Shown piece by piece: positions 29,337-38,751 of a stretch of DNA of 64,000 nt (within the stretch, counting starts at the first letter, position 1; the number at the start of each line of letters is the position of its first letter). The stretch lies in NCBI RefSeq assembly GCF_031458255.1, contig NZ_JAVDYC010000001.1:3481001-3545000 (forward strand), read 5' to 3'. The position numbers and the translations under genes are program-made. The notes beneath the pieces are model-generated. The model did not search any database. It had not been told where the DNA came from and saw nothing but the letters and a program-made list of their open reading frames with translations. The stretch comes from Catenuloplanes niger. Its GTDB lineage: Bacteria; Actinomycetota; Actinomycetes; Mycobacteriales; Micromonosporaceae.

Positions 29337-31022
29337 CTACGGGGCTGTGACCTCGACCTTCACGGTGTGCCAACCGGTGGCGCCGTCCGGTGCGACCGGC
29401 GCCTCGGCCTCGGTCTGCACCGCGCCGGTCGCGTCCGTGGCCCGCACCCGGAGCCGGTGCTCGCCCGGCGTCGCGGCCCACGGGAAGGTCCACTGGCACC
29501 AGGTGTCGTCGGAGACCGACCCGTGCAGCGTCGCGGCGGCCCACGGCCCGTCGTCCACGCTCACCTCGACCTTCGCGACGCCGACGTGCTGGGCCCAGGC
29601 CACGCCGGCCACGGTGACCGTGCCGGCCGTCGCCTTCCGCCGCGGCGTGTCGATGCGTGACTGGGTCTTGATCGGCCCCCGGGCGGACCAGCCGCGCGGC
29701 ACCCAGTAGGCGTCGAAGTCGGCGAAGCTCGTCAGCTCGATCTCGGTGATCCACTTGCAGGCGCTGACGTAGCCGTACAGCCCCGGCACCACCATGCGCA
29801 CCGGGAAACCGTGCTCGACCGGCAGCGGCTCGCCGTTCATGCCGATCGCGAGCAGCGCGTCCCGGCCGTCCCGCAGGACCTCGGTCGGCGTACCGCAGGT
29901 CCAGCCGTCGACCGAGCGGCTGACCACCTGGTCGGCGCCGGCCAGCGGACCGGCCTCCTCGAGAAGATCCCGCACGGGTACGCCGAGCCAGCGCGCGTTG
30001 CCGATCAGGTCCCCGCCGACCTCGTTCGACACGCAGGCGAGCGTGACGTAACGCTCGACCATCGGGCGTTTGAGCAGGTCGGCCCAGGTGATCGTGAGCT
30101 CCCGCTCGACCCGGCCGTGGATCCGCAGCGACCAGCTCTCCGGATCGACCTGCGGCACGCTCAGCGCGGTGTCGATCCGGTAGAAGTCCTCGTTTTTCGT
30201 GACGTAGGTGGCGACGTCGGGCACCGGATCGAGGCGGCTCGGCAGCGCCGGCGCCGCGTCGGCCGGCGGCGGCAACGTCACGGTCGCACGCACCTCCGAC
30301 ACGCTCAGCCGCGTCGACAGCCACCGCCCGGCATAGCCCGCCACCGCCGCACCGGCCACGACCAGTCCCGCCGTCCGGAGAAACCGCCGCCGCGCCTCCG
30401 GATCGACCCGGCCCGGCGCACCCCGCCCGCCGCCCCCGGCCGGCCCGCCCGCGACCGAGGCATCCGGCGCGGCCGTCGTCGCGGTCGCTATACCCGGCGC
30501 GGCCGTCGAACCCGGCGCGGCCGTCGAACCCGGTGTGGCCATCGAACCCGGCGTGGCCGTCGAGCCCGCCGGGATCTGGCGCAGCAGGAACCAGCCGGCC
30601 GCGAGCGCGCCCGCCACCGCGGCCAGCGACGGCAGCGCCCACGCCGCGTTCGCGCCCGGCCGGGTCAGCGCCGCCGCCACCCCGATCAGGCCGAACGCCG
30701 CGGTCCCGCCGACCGCGTAGGCCAGGGACCGGACCGCCAGCGCGCCCACGCCGGCCGCCGCGGCCGCGAGCAGCAGCATGGTGCCCGCGATCAGCGCGGT
30801 CTTGTCGTGCACGCCGAACAGCGCGATCGCCGCGTCCTTCACCGCGGCCGGCACGTGGTCGACCACCACGCCGCCGACCGCCACCACCGGCGCCGAGCGC
30901 GGCCCGGTCAGCACCGCCACCAGCTCCGCCACGCCCAGCCCGGTCGCGGCCGACGCCACTCCGGCCACCGCACCCCACCGGGCCGTACCCGCGCGCACCG
31001 GCACTGATGTCTCCGTCGTCAT
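29337..31022 (-). CDS. Membrane-anchored molybdopterin-dependent oxidoreductase (sulfite oxidase family)
   Basis: A 561-residue protein. Residues ~12-150 contain four to five membrane helices. A linker of hexapeptide repeats (GSTAAP type, ~155-180) and a Gly-rich stretch follow. A fifth or sixth hydrophobic segment FLRTAGLVVAGAAVAGYAGR then leads to an extracellular molybdenum-cofactor domain. That domain shows SWSLRIHGRVERELTITWAD, the Mo-ligand Cys in YVTLACVSNEVGGDLIGNAR, and GVPVRDLLEEAG. The C-terminal Mo-co dimerisation domain ends GATGWHTVKVEVTAP. It belongs to the SUOX/YedY superfamily; the electron acceptor and substrate are unknown. ATG at 31022 has GGGGA 7 nt upstream (GTG 31028 is close by). 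Confidence 0.92.
   Translation of the reverse strand: MTTETSVPVRAGTARWGAVAGVASAATGLGVAELVAVLTGPRSAPVVAVGGVVVDHVPAAVKDAAIALFGVHDKTALIAGTMLLLAAAAAGVGALAVRSLAYAVGGTAAFGLIGVAAALTRPGANAAWALPSLAAVAGALAAGWFLLRQIPAGSTATPGSMATPGSTAAPGSTAAPGIATATTAAPDASVAGGPAGGGGRGAPGRVDPEARRRFLRTAGLVVAGAAVAGYAGRWLSTRLSVSEVRATVTLPPPADAAPALPSRLDPVPDVATYVTKNEDFYRIDTALSVPQVDPESWSLRIHGRVERELTITWADLLKRPMVERYVTLACVSNEVGGDLIGNARWLGVPVRDLLEEAGPLAGADQVVSRSVDGWTCGTPTEVLRDGRDALLAIGMNGEPLPVEHGFPVRMVVPGLYGYVSACKWITEIELTSFADFDAYWVPRGWSARGPIKTQSRIDTPRRKATAGTVTVAGVAWAQHVGVAKVEVSVDDGPWAAATLHGSVSDDTWCQWTFPWAATPGEHRLRVRATDATGAVQTEAEAPVAPDGATGWHTVKVEVTAP
30488..30560 (-). repeat. 18-bp tandem repeats in the oxidoreductase linker
   Basis: About four imperfect copies of an 18-bp unit (plus strand CCCGGCGCGGCCGTCGAA). 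They encode hexapeptides of the type GSTAAP between the membrane part and the catalytic domain. Probably a flexible spacer with variable length. Confidence 0.8.
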
Positions 31023-31162
31023 CGCCACGTCCCCAGTCTGCCGCGCGGCACCCCGGCGGTCCCGGTGCGAATTCTTACGGCTCGCGAACGGCGATTGCCC
31101 AGCTCCGGACGCGCGGGCCCGGACTCAAAGTCGAGAGATCCGCTCCCGGCTGCGAAACCGAC

Positions 31163-31183
31163 TTACTGTCATTGTGACAATAA
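31163..31183. promoter_or_regulatory. Imperfect 21-bp palindrome, candidate NrtR operator
   Basis: Half-sites TTACTGTCAT and GTGACAATAA surround a central T, with 8 of 10 positions complementary. An inner 11-bp perfect element ATTGTGACAAT lies within it. The site ends 14 bp before the NrtR-type gene and lies in an AT-rich patch, so autoregulation is likely. Confidence 0.55.
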
Positions 31184-31197
31184 GCTAGCCTGCACTC

Positions 31198-31923
31198 ATG
31201 CCGACCGATGAATGGGAACCGCCGGCCGTGCTGCTCACCGTCGACCTGGTGATCCTCACCCTGCGCGACGCGGCGCTGCGGCTGCTGCTGATCGAGCGTG
31301 GCGTCGAGCCGTTCCGGGACGCCTTCGCGCTCCCCGGCGGTTTTCTCGGCCACCTCGGCGAGGGCATCGAGGCGGCCGCACGGCGCGAGCTCGCCGAGGA
31401 GGCCGGGCTCGGCGACCGCTCCCTGCACCTGGAGCAGCTGGGTGTCTACGGCGAGCCCGGCCGCGACCCCCGCGGGCGCGTGGTCTCCGTGGCCTACCTG
31501 GCCATCTCACCCCGCCTGCCGGACCCGGTCGCCGGCACGGACGCGGCCGGGGCGAGCTGGCACCCGGTCGACGCCGTCCTGGCCGGCGAGGTCCCGCTCG
31601 CGTTCGACCACCACCGCGTCGTCTCCGACGGCGTCGAGCGGGCCCGGGCGAAGCTCGAGCACTCCGCGCTCGCCACCGCGTTCTGCGCGGACACGTTCAC
31701 GATCTCCGAGCTCCAGGAGGTCTACGAGGCCGTCTGGGGCACCCGCCTCGACCCGCGCAACTTCTACCGGAAGGTCCAGCGCACCGAGGGCTTCATCGTC
31801 GCGGCCGGCCCCACCCGGAAGACCGAGACCGGCCGCCCCGCCCGGCTGTTCCGCGCCGGTCCCCGCCAGGTGCTCCACCCACCCATGGTCCGCACCGCCC
31901 TCACGAAGGGAACCGACGAATGA
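31198..31923 (+). CDS. NrtR-type transcriptional regulator (Nudix domain plus winged helix)
   Basis: A 241-residue regulator. The N-terminal Nudix domain (~10-140) starts PAVLLTVDLVILTLRDAALR and has the box region GGFLGHLGEGIEAAARRELA then EEAGL. The first Gly of the box is shifted, as in NrtR proteins that bind rather than cleave their ligand. The C-terminal winged helix (~150-225) reads FTISELQEVYEAVWGTRLDP, NFYRKVQRTEGFI and ends with RPARLFRAG. NrtR proteins repress NAD metabolism genes and respond to ADP-ribose-type nucleotides. Here no NAD gene follows; instead the stop overlaps the start of a nucleosidase gene by 4 bp (ATGA). It probably controls that operon and itself through the palindrome upstream. 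Confidence 0.9.
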   Translation: MPTDEWEPPAVLLTVDLVILTLRDAALRLLLIERGVEPFRDAFALPGGFLGHLGEGIEAAARRELAEEAGLGDRSLHLEQLGVYGEPGRDPRGRVVSVAYLAISPRLPDPVAGTDAAGASWHPVDAVLAGEVPLAFDHHRVVSDGVERARAKLEHSALATAFCADTFTISELQEVYEAVWGTRLDPRNFYRKVQRTEGFIVAAGPTRKTETGRPARLFRAGPRQVLHPPMVRTALTKGTDE

Positions 31924-33047
31924 TCGTGATCCTGACCGCGCTGAACCTGGAGTACCAGGCGGTCCGCCGGCATCTCACCGGCCTGGAGACCCAGGCGCAC
32001 GAGGCCGGCACGCTGTTCGAGGTGGGCCGCCTGCCCGGTGGCGGCCGCGCGGCGCTCTGCCTGGCCGGCAAGGGCAACCAGTCCGCCGCCGTGCTCACCG
32101 AGCGCGCCATCGCCCGGTTCACGCCGTCGGCCGTGCTCTTCGTCGGCGTCGCGGGCGGCCTCTACCCCAGTGTCCGGCTCGGTGACGTGGTCGTCGCGTC
32201 GAAGGTGTACGCGTATCACGGCGGCACCGCCGAGGACGACGGCATGAAGGCCCGCCCACGCGCCTGGGACATCCCGCACGCCGCCGACCAGCTCGCCCAG
32301 CACCTCGACCGGACCGGGGAGTGGACGCGGCACCTGCCGCCCGGCGCGGACGTGCCCGCCGTGCGCTTCGCGCCGATCGCGGCCGGCGAGGTGGTGCAGG
32401 ACTCGGCCACGTCCGCGCACGCCCGCTGGGTGCGGGACCACTTCAACGACGCGCTGGCGATCGAGATGGAGGGCGCCGGCGTCGTCCATGCCGCGTTCCT
32501 CAACAGCGCGCTGCCCGGCGTCGTGGTCCGCGGCATCAGCGACCGCGCGGACGGCACCAAGCAGCACACGGACGGGCAGAACTGGCAGCCCCGCGCCGCC
32601 GCGAACGCGGCCGCGTTCGCGATCGCACTCGCGGACGAGCTGGCCCGCACCGCACACGATGGACGGTCACGACACACCACGAGAACGGGGAGCACTCCGA
32701 TGCTGGGAGAGAACCACAACCACGCCGGCGGCAACGCCCGGGTCGGCGTGCAGGCCGGCGTCATCCACGGCGGCGTGCACCAGTCGTTCGGCGCGTCCGC
32801 ACCGGCCGACCTGGCCGGGCGGATCGACGCACTCCGCGGTCAGCTGCGGCAGGCACGCGCGGACGAACGGCTGGACGAGGAGACCTACCGGGCGGCGGAG
32901 GCGGAGCTGGCCATCGCGGCCGACACGACCGCGGAACGCGGCACGATGCTGGTCGCGCTGAAGCGACTCCGCGGCCTGGTCGTCGACCTGTCCGGCGTCG
33001 CGGCCTCGGTCGCCGCGGTCATAGCGCTGGTCCAGGGCATGGCATGA
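31920..33047 (+). CDS. Nucleosidase-fold protein with C-terminal RHIM-like motif
   Basis: A 375-residue protein in two parts. Residues ~1-245 are a purine nucleoside phosphorylase / MTA-SAH nucleosidase fold: MIVILTALNLEYQAVRRHL, FVGVAGGLYPSVRLGDVVVA, the purine-ribose site EMEG at 182-185 and the base-binding Asp208 (GISDRADG). After a basic linker, residues 265-287 form a motif with core V277-Q-A-G280 (segment NARVGVQAGVIHGGVH). Helical residues (~295-340) and a hydrophobic tail (GLVVDLSGVAASVAAVIALV) follow. The motif aligns without gaps with the N-terminus of the next protein (14 of 23 identical). It overlaps both neighbours by ATGA. An enzyme acting on a nucleotide signal is likely; the true substrate is unknown. 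Confidence 0.85.
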   Translation: MIVILTALNLEYQAVRRHLTGLETQAHEAGTLFEVGRLPGGGRAALCLAGKGNQSAAVLTERAIARFTPSAVLFVGVAGGLYPSVRLGDVVVASKVYAYHGGTAEDDGMKARPRAWDIPHAADQLAQHLDRTGEWTRHLPPGADVPAVRFAPIAAGEVVQDSATSAHARWVRDHFNDALAIEMEGAGVVHAAFLNSALPGVVVRGISDRADGTKQHTDGQNWQPRAAANAAAFAIALADELARTAHDGRSRHTTRTGSTPMLGENHNHAGGNARVGVQAGVIHGGVHQSFGASAPADLAGRIDALRGQLRQARADERLDEETYRAAEAELAIAADTTAERGTMLVALKRLRGLVVDLSGVAASVAAVIALVQGMA

Positions 33048-35041
33048 CCGTCCTCGACGCGAACACCAACGTCGCGGACGGCGACGCCACCGTCCTGCTG
33101 CAGGCCGGCGTCGTGCACGACGGCGTGCACATCTACGAGGCACCACCGGGCGCGACGCCCGCGCAGCGGTTCCAGATCGGCCTGCGGTACCTGGAGGGCG
33201 GGGTCGCACCGAAGGCGCTGGAGGTGATCGAGGAGGCGATGACGGCCGGTCACCGGGACAGCCGGGCGCGCTTCTACTGGATCCTCGCGATGCTGAGCGG
33301 CCGGACGCTGAGCCAGCTGACCGACGCCGACGAGGAGCGCCTGCGGCATGCGCTCGGCACACCTCGGCTGCGGGCCGAGGACGAGTGGGTGGAGGCGCTC
33401 CGGGTCATCGAGCGGTTCCTCACCGCGCCCGCGGATCCGAGGGACGACCCGCAGACCGCGATCAAGGCATTCGACGCGCTGCCCGCGGACCGGCGCAAGG
33501 AGATCCTCCGGCACCTGGAGCTGTTCCTCAAGGACAAGATCCAGGACGCGATGTGGCAGCGGTCGCTGGCCCAGGCCCGCAAGGAGCAGAAGGCCGCCGA
33601 CCGCCGGGGCCGGGTGTGGATGTACTTCCAGCCCACCCCGCGCGCACCGCGGCCGGCCACGCCCGCACCGGTCACCACCACCCGCCGTGACACCGCGCTC
33701 GCCTGGGCCATGAGCGTGGTGTTCCTGGCCGCCACCGGATATCTCGGCGTGCTGACCGTGCTCTCCGGCCGCGTCCCGTCGATGATCGCGTTCCTGGCCG
33801 CGGTGGCCGGCACGGTCCCGCTCGCCCGGCACGGCGCCGAGTGGTGGTCACGTGCCGCGCGGCTGCGGGCCAGGGAACAGCTGCACGGCGCGCCGGACCG
33901 GACCGCGCCGAAGGCTCCGGCCGGTGGCTTCGCCGACGACGTCGACCGGCTGTTCCGGCGGTACGCGGGCCGGTACCTGCCGGACGGCGTCGACCGCACG
34001 TCCTGGACAGCGCAGATGGCCGGCGTGCACCGGGCGATCCGGGACGAGATCGTCACGTCGTTCCGGGACTCGGCGCCGCAGGCCCGGGAGATCGCCTGGC
34101 TGGTCCGCCACCGGCTGCGCGACGCCCGTGACCGCTGGCAGGACGGCACGCTCCGGGACTACCGGGCACGGCTGCGGATGCCGCTCCGCGGACGCCTGCT
34201 GGCGGTGGTGGGTGCGGCCGCCACCGTGGCCGGGCTGCTGTGGGCGCTGCCGGCCGCGCTCGCGCAGGACCCGTTCCGGGCGTCGATCGCCGTCGCGGTC
34301 GCGGCCATCGCGGGCCGGTTCGGCGTCGAGGGCCACCTGAGAATCATCAACGAGCGCCGGCGGTACGCCGAGGACGTCGCCGAGGCCGAGGCGCGGCTGC
34401 GCAGCGATCAGCAGGCGTTCGACCGCTGGACGGCCCGGCTCGCCCGCCGGCCCACCGACCAGGAGATGGCCGCCTGGCTGGACTGCGACCGCCGGATCCT
34501 GCTGGACCAGGCGATGCGGCACTACGGGCTGGCACCCCGGCACGTGATCGCCAGCGCGTTCATCGGCGGCTCCCGCCGGCCGGCCCGGCGCGCCCGGGTC
34601 CGCAACGGCCCGTGGCGTTACTCGCACTACCGGCTGACCGTGTTCCTGCTGACCGCGGACGGCGTGCGGCAGATGAGCGCGGATCTCGACTTCGCGCAGG
34701 CCGGGCTGCAGATCCGGCAGCGCACCGGCTACCGCTACGAGGCGGTCGCGTCCGTGCACGTCACGGAGGTGGAACGGGCGCACCCCCGGTTCCGGCTGAC
34801 GCTGGTCAACGGCGAGCCGATCGACGTGGAGGTACGCGAGGCTGACCTCGGCCCGCCGGACGCCCGGGCCGACTCCTCCGTGGCCGACGCCGTGTCGCTG
34901 GACTCGGCCGGGCTGGCGAACACGCTCTACATCCTGGAGGGCATCGCGGCGGAGGGGAAACGCTGGGTGCACCTCGACCGGCAGCGGCGCGGCAGTCGCG
35001 TCTCCGTGCTCAAGAAGGCGATCGAGGCGCTGACCCGCTGA
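33044..35041 (+). CDS. Membrane protein with N-terminal RHIM-like motif, putative effector
   Basis: A 665-residue protein with no recognised family. Residues 7-29 carry the motif shared with the preceding nucleosidase (ATVLLQAGVVHDGVHIYE, core L19-Q-A-G22). Residues ~35-130 are helical and TPR-like (AQRFQIGLRYLEGGVAPKAL). Two membrane helices at ~219-268 (ALAWAMSVVFLAATGYLGVL and MIAFLAAVAGTVPLA) are followed by a soluble segment (~285-375). Two more helices lie at ~385-428. The final ~230 residues are soluble and charged, with a beta-rich part (YSHYRLTVFLLTADGVRQMS). ATG at 33044 overlaps the nucleosidase stop (ATGA). The shared motif suggests it is recruited by, or co-assembles with, the nucleosidase at the membrane. 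Confidence 0.82.
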   Translation: MTVLDANTNVADGDATVLLQAGVVHDGVHIYEAPPGATPAQRFQIGLRYLEGGVAPKALEVIEEAMTAGHRDSRARFYWILAMLSGRTLSQLTDADEERLRHALGTPRLRAEDEWVEALRVIERFLTAPADPRDDPQTAIKAFDALPADRRKEILRHLELFLKDKIQDAMWQRSLAQARKEQKAADRRGRVWMYFQPTPRAPRPATPAPVTTTRRDTALAWAMSVVFLAATGYLGVLTVLSGRVPSMIAFLAAVAGTVPLARHGAEWWSRAARLRAREQLHGAPDRTAPKAPAGGFADDVDRLFRRYAGRYLPDGVDRTSWTAQMAGVHRAIRDEIVTSFRDSAPQAREIAWLVRHRLRDARDRWQDGTLRDYRARLRMPLRGRLLAVVGAAATVAGLLWALPAALAQDPFRASIAVAVAAIAGRFGVEGHLRIINERRRYAEDVAEAEARLRSDQQAFDRWTARLARRPTDQEMAAWLDCDRRILLDQAMRHYGLAPRHVIASAFIGGSRRPARRARVRNGPWRYSHYRLTVFLLTADGVRQMSADLDFAQAGLQIRQRTGYRYEAVASVHVTEVERAHPRFRLTLVNGEPIDVEVREADLGPPDARADSSVADAVSLDSAGLANTLYILEGIAAEGKRWVHLDRQRRGSRVSVLKKAIEALTR

Positions 35042-35046
35042 TGCGA

Positions 35047-35078
35047 AACGCCCCGGAGCCGTAGGGCTCCGGGGCGTT
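35047..35078. terminator. Terminator between the nucleosidase operon and groEL
   Basis: A perfect 14-bp inverted repeat, AACGCCCCGGAGCC (35047-35060) and GGCTCCGGGGCGTT (35065-35078), with a 4-nt loop. It separates convergent transcription units and can stop both. Confidence 0.9.
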
Positions 35079-35102
35079 CGGTGCTTCAGCGAGCGGTACG
35101 GG

Positions 35103-36791
<1,689 letters not shown>

Positions 36792-36831
36792 TCAGGCGCG
36801 AAACCGCTGGAGAACCGCCTATGAGCGCAGA

Positions 36832-36866
36832 CAGCCCCGGCCCCCGCGAAACGGGTTCCGGGGCTG
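36832..36866 (-). promoter_or_regulatory. Hairpin in the groES-groEL intergenic region
   Basis: CAGCCCCGG (36832-36840) pairs with CCGGGGCTG (36858-36866), and CCCG/CGGG pair inside the loop. It lies between groES and groEL and may be a processing site or attenuator that sets the GroES:GroEL ratio. Confidence 0.5.
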
Positions 36867-36889
36867 ACCGCAGAGAATTACTTAGGAAG

Positions 36890-37198
36890 TCACTTCTCGA
36901 TGACGGCGAGCACGTCGCGCGCGGAGAGCACGAGGTACTCAGCGCCGGCGTACTTGACCTCGGTGCCGCCGTACTTCGAGTAGATGACGGTGTCGCCGAC
37001 CTTCACGTCAACCGGGATGCGGTTGCCCTTGTCGTCGACGCGGCCGGGGCCGACGGCGACGACGGTCCCCTCCTGCGGCTTCTCCTTGGCGGTGTCGGGG
37101 ATCACGATGCCCGACGCCGTGGTGGTCTCGGCCTCGTTCGCCTGGACGAGGATGCGGTCCTCGAGCGGCTTGATCGCAACCTGGGTCGCGGTAGTCAC
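36890..37198 (-). CDS. groES: 10-kDa co-chaperonin GroES
   Basis: A 102-residue lid protein of the GroEL chaperonin. The sequence [20 protein letters not shown] is followed by the mobile loop [19 protein letters not shown] and the ending [18 protein letters not shown] at 37198 is preferred over ATG at 37204 because AGGAGG is 8 nt from the GTG but only 2 nt from the ATG, and because relatives start MTT. It is the first gene of the groES-groEL unit, under tandem CIRCE operators. Confidence 0.97.
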   Translation of the reverse strand: MTTATQVAIKPLEDRILVQANEAETTTASGIVIPDTAKEKPQEGTVVAVGPGRVDDKGNRIPVDVKVGDTVIYSKYGGTEVKYAGAEYLVLSARDVLAVIEK

Positions 37199-37377
37199 GG
37201 GCATACCCTCCTGGGGTACTGGTGTCGTTACCGTCCTCGCGAGCGCGAACGCACGCTGGACGGCGTCAATCTGCCTCATGCCACCGGGCGGGCCGTCGTC
37301 GCGGGTGCCGGACCGCCAGGCGTTGCTCCCGGAACGGGTCCGGGAAGCTTGGTGCTCCCGGGAACGGGCCCGGAAGG

Positions 37378-37404
37378 CTGGCACCCACCCATGGCGAGTG
37401 CTAA
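37378..37404 (-). promoter_or_regulatory. Second, degenerate CIRCE element
   Basis: On the minus strand TTAGCACTC, a 9-nt spacer, then GGGTGCCAG. The first half-site is perfect; the second matches GAGTGCTAA at 6 of 9 positions. The exact 9-nt spacing and its place just downstream of the main CIRCE suggest a second HrcA site. Confidence 0.6.
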
Positions 37405-37409
37405 CGGAA

Positions 37410-37450
37410 GGTTATTCCGGCGGCTAGCACTCCGTCAAGGAGAGTGCCAA
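37410..37450 (-). promoter_or_regulatory. groES promoter with CIRCE (HrcA operator)
   Basis: The CIRCE occupies 37424-37450: on the minus strand TTGGCACTC, nine nt, GAGTGCTAG, with one mismatch per arm to TTAGCACTC-N9-GAGTGCTAA. A TTGACG box inside the spacer (plus strand 37433-37438) lies 17 bp from ATAACC (37410-37415), giving a plausible vegetative promoter directly blocked by the heat-shock repressor HrcA. Confidence 0.85.
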
Positions 37451-37496
37451 CACCCCGCGCGCCGCGCCGCCCCGGGCCGCCCGGAAGGATGGGGGC

Positions 37497-38681
37497 GTGG
37501 AGCTGGATCTGCTGCGTACCCCCGAGGGAGAGGCCGCGCTCGCCGCGGCCGCGGCGACGGACGGCGGTGACGCGCTGGCCGCGGCGGCCGGGCTGCGGCG
37601 CGCCGGGTTCCCGCCCGAGCTCGCCTCCGCCGCGCTCACCCAGGCCGAGCTGCGCCGGCGCGCGACCGCGAAGTTCGGCGCGGACGCGGACGTCATGTTC
37701 TTCACCCGGGCCGGGCTGGAGCAGGCCACCCGCGCCACGGTCGCGGCGCGCCGGGCGGCCCGGCTGCACGCGGCCGGCGTACGCGTGCTGGCTGATCTCG
37801 GTTGTGGGCTGGGCGCGGACGCGATCGCGGCGGCCCGGGCGGGCATCCGCGTGCACGCGGTGGAGGCCGACCCGCACACCGCGGCGCTGACCGCGGCCAA
37901 CGCGGCCGCGCTGGGGCTGACCGGCCTGATCACGGTGACCACCGGTGACGCCACCGAGGCGGACCTGAGCGGCGTGGACGCGGTCTTCTGCGACCCGGCC
38001 CGGCGGGCCTCGAAGACCGGCCGGCGCGTCTTCGACCCCGCGTCGTTCTCCCCGCCCTGGGACTTCGTGGCCGGGCTGGCCGCGCGCGTGCCGCGTACCG
38101 TGCTGAAACTCTCCCCCGGCATCGACCACGCGCTGATCCCGGACGGCGCGGAGGCGGAGTGGGTGAGCGTGGGCGGTGACGTGGTGGAGGCCGCGTTCTG
38201 GTGCGGGCCGCTGGCCGGCGTGCCGCGCCGGGCCACGGTGCTGCCGGACGGTGGCGAGCTGACCGGCGAGGCCGACATCCCCGCCGAGGTCGGCGGCGTG
38301 CGGCGGTACGTCTACGACCCGGACGGCGCGGTCGTCCGGGCACACCTGGTGGCCGCGTTCGCGGACCGGGTCGGCGGCGTGCTGGCCGACCCGCAGATCG
38401 CCTACGTCTACGCGGACACGCCGGCACCGACCGGGTTCGGCCGCTGCCTGGAGGTCCTGGACACGATGCCGTTCTCGCTCAAGCGGCTGCGCGCGGAGCT
38501 GCGGCGGCGCGAGATCGGCCGGGTCGAGATCCTCAAGCGCGGCTCCGCGCTGGACGTCCCCCAGCTGCGCCGTGACCTGCGACTGAGCGGCCCGGCCGAG
38601 CTGTCGCTGGTGCTCACCCGGGTGGCCGGCGCACCCGTGACGCTGCTCTGCCGACCCGTACCGTCAGGAAATATGTCTTGA
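37497..38681 (+). CDS. Class I SAM-dependent methyltransferase with THUMP-like domain
   Basis: A 394-residue protein. Residues ~1-90 are helical. The SAM-binding Rossmann fold shows VLADLGCGLGADAIAAARAG (motif I), VHAVEADPHTAALTAANA (motif II) and the substrate region VDAVFCDPARRASKTGRRVF. The C-terminal ~80 residues (PFSLKRLRAELRRREIGRVE, then KRGSALDVPQLRRDLRL) match the 'THUMP domain-like' family found in actinobacterial methyltransferases. An RNA substrate is suggested by the DPAR and THUMP-like parts but is not proven. The GTG start at 37497 immediately follows the groES promoter region on the opposite strand. Confidence 0.88.
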   Translation: MELDLLRTPEGEAALAAAAATDGGDALAAAAGLRRAGFPPELASAALTQAELRRRATAKFGADADVMFFTRAGLEQATRATVAARRAARLHAAGVRVLADLGCGLGADAIAAARAGIRVHAVEADPHTAALTAANAAALGLTGLITVTTGDATEADLSGVDAVFCDPARRASKTGRRVFDPASFSPPWDFVAGLAARVPRTVLKLSPGIDHALIPDGAEAEWVSVGGDVVEAAFWCGPLAGVPRRATVLPDGGELTGEADIPAEVGGVRRYVYDPDGAVVRAHLVAAFADRVGGVLADPQIAYVYADTPAPTGFGRCLEVLDTMPFSLKRLRAELRRREIGRVEILKRGSALDVPQLRRDLRLSGPAELSLVLTRVAGAPVTLLCRPVPSGNMS

Positions 38682-38751
38682 TCTGCCAAAATGCCGGGGC
38701 TCGGGCGGGCATAGTGGGGTTTATCCCCTGAAGCGGATGAAAGGTCCACGT

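Noticed and set aside
29095-30978. 627-codon minus-strand frame over the molybdopterin oxidoreductase
   Set aside because: Same-strand shadow frame with Gly/Arg-rich low-complexity translation; the overlapping frame has clear Mo-cofactor motifs.
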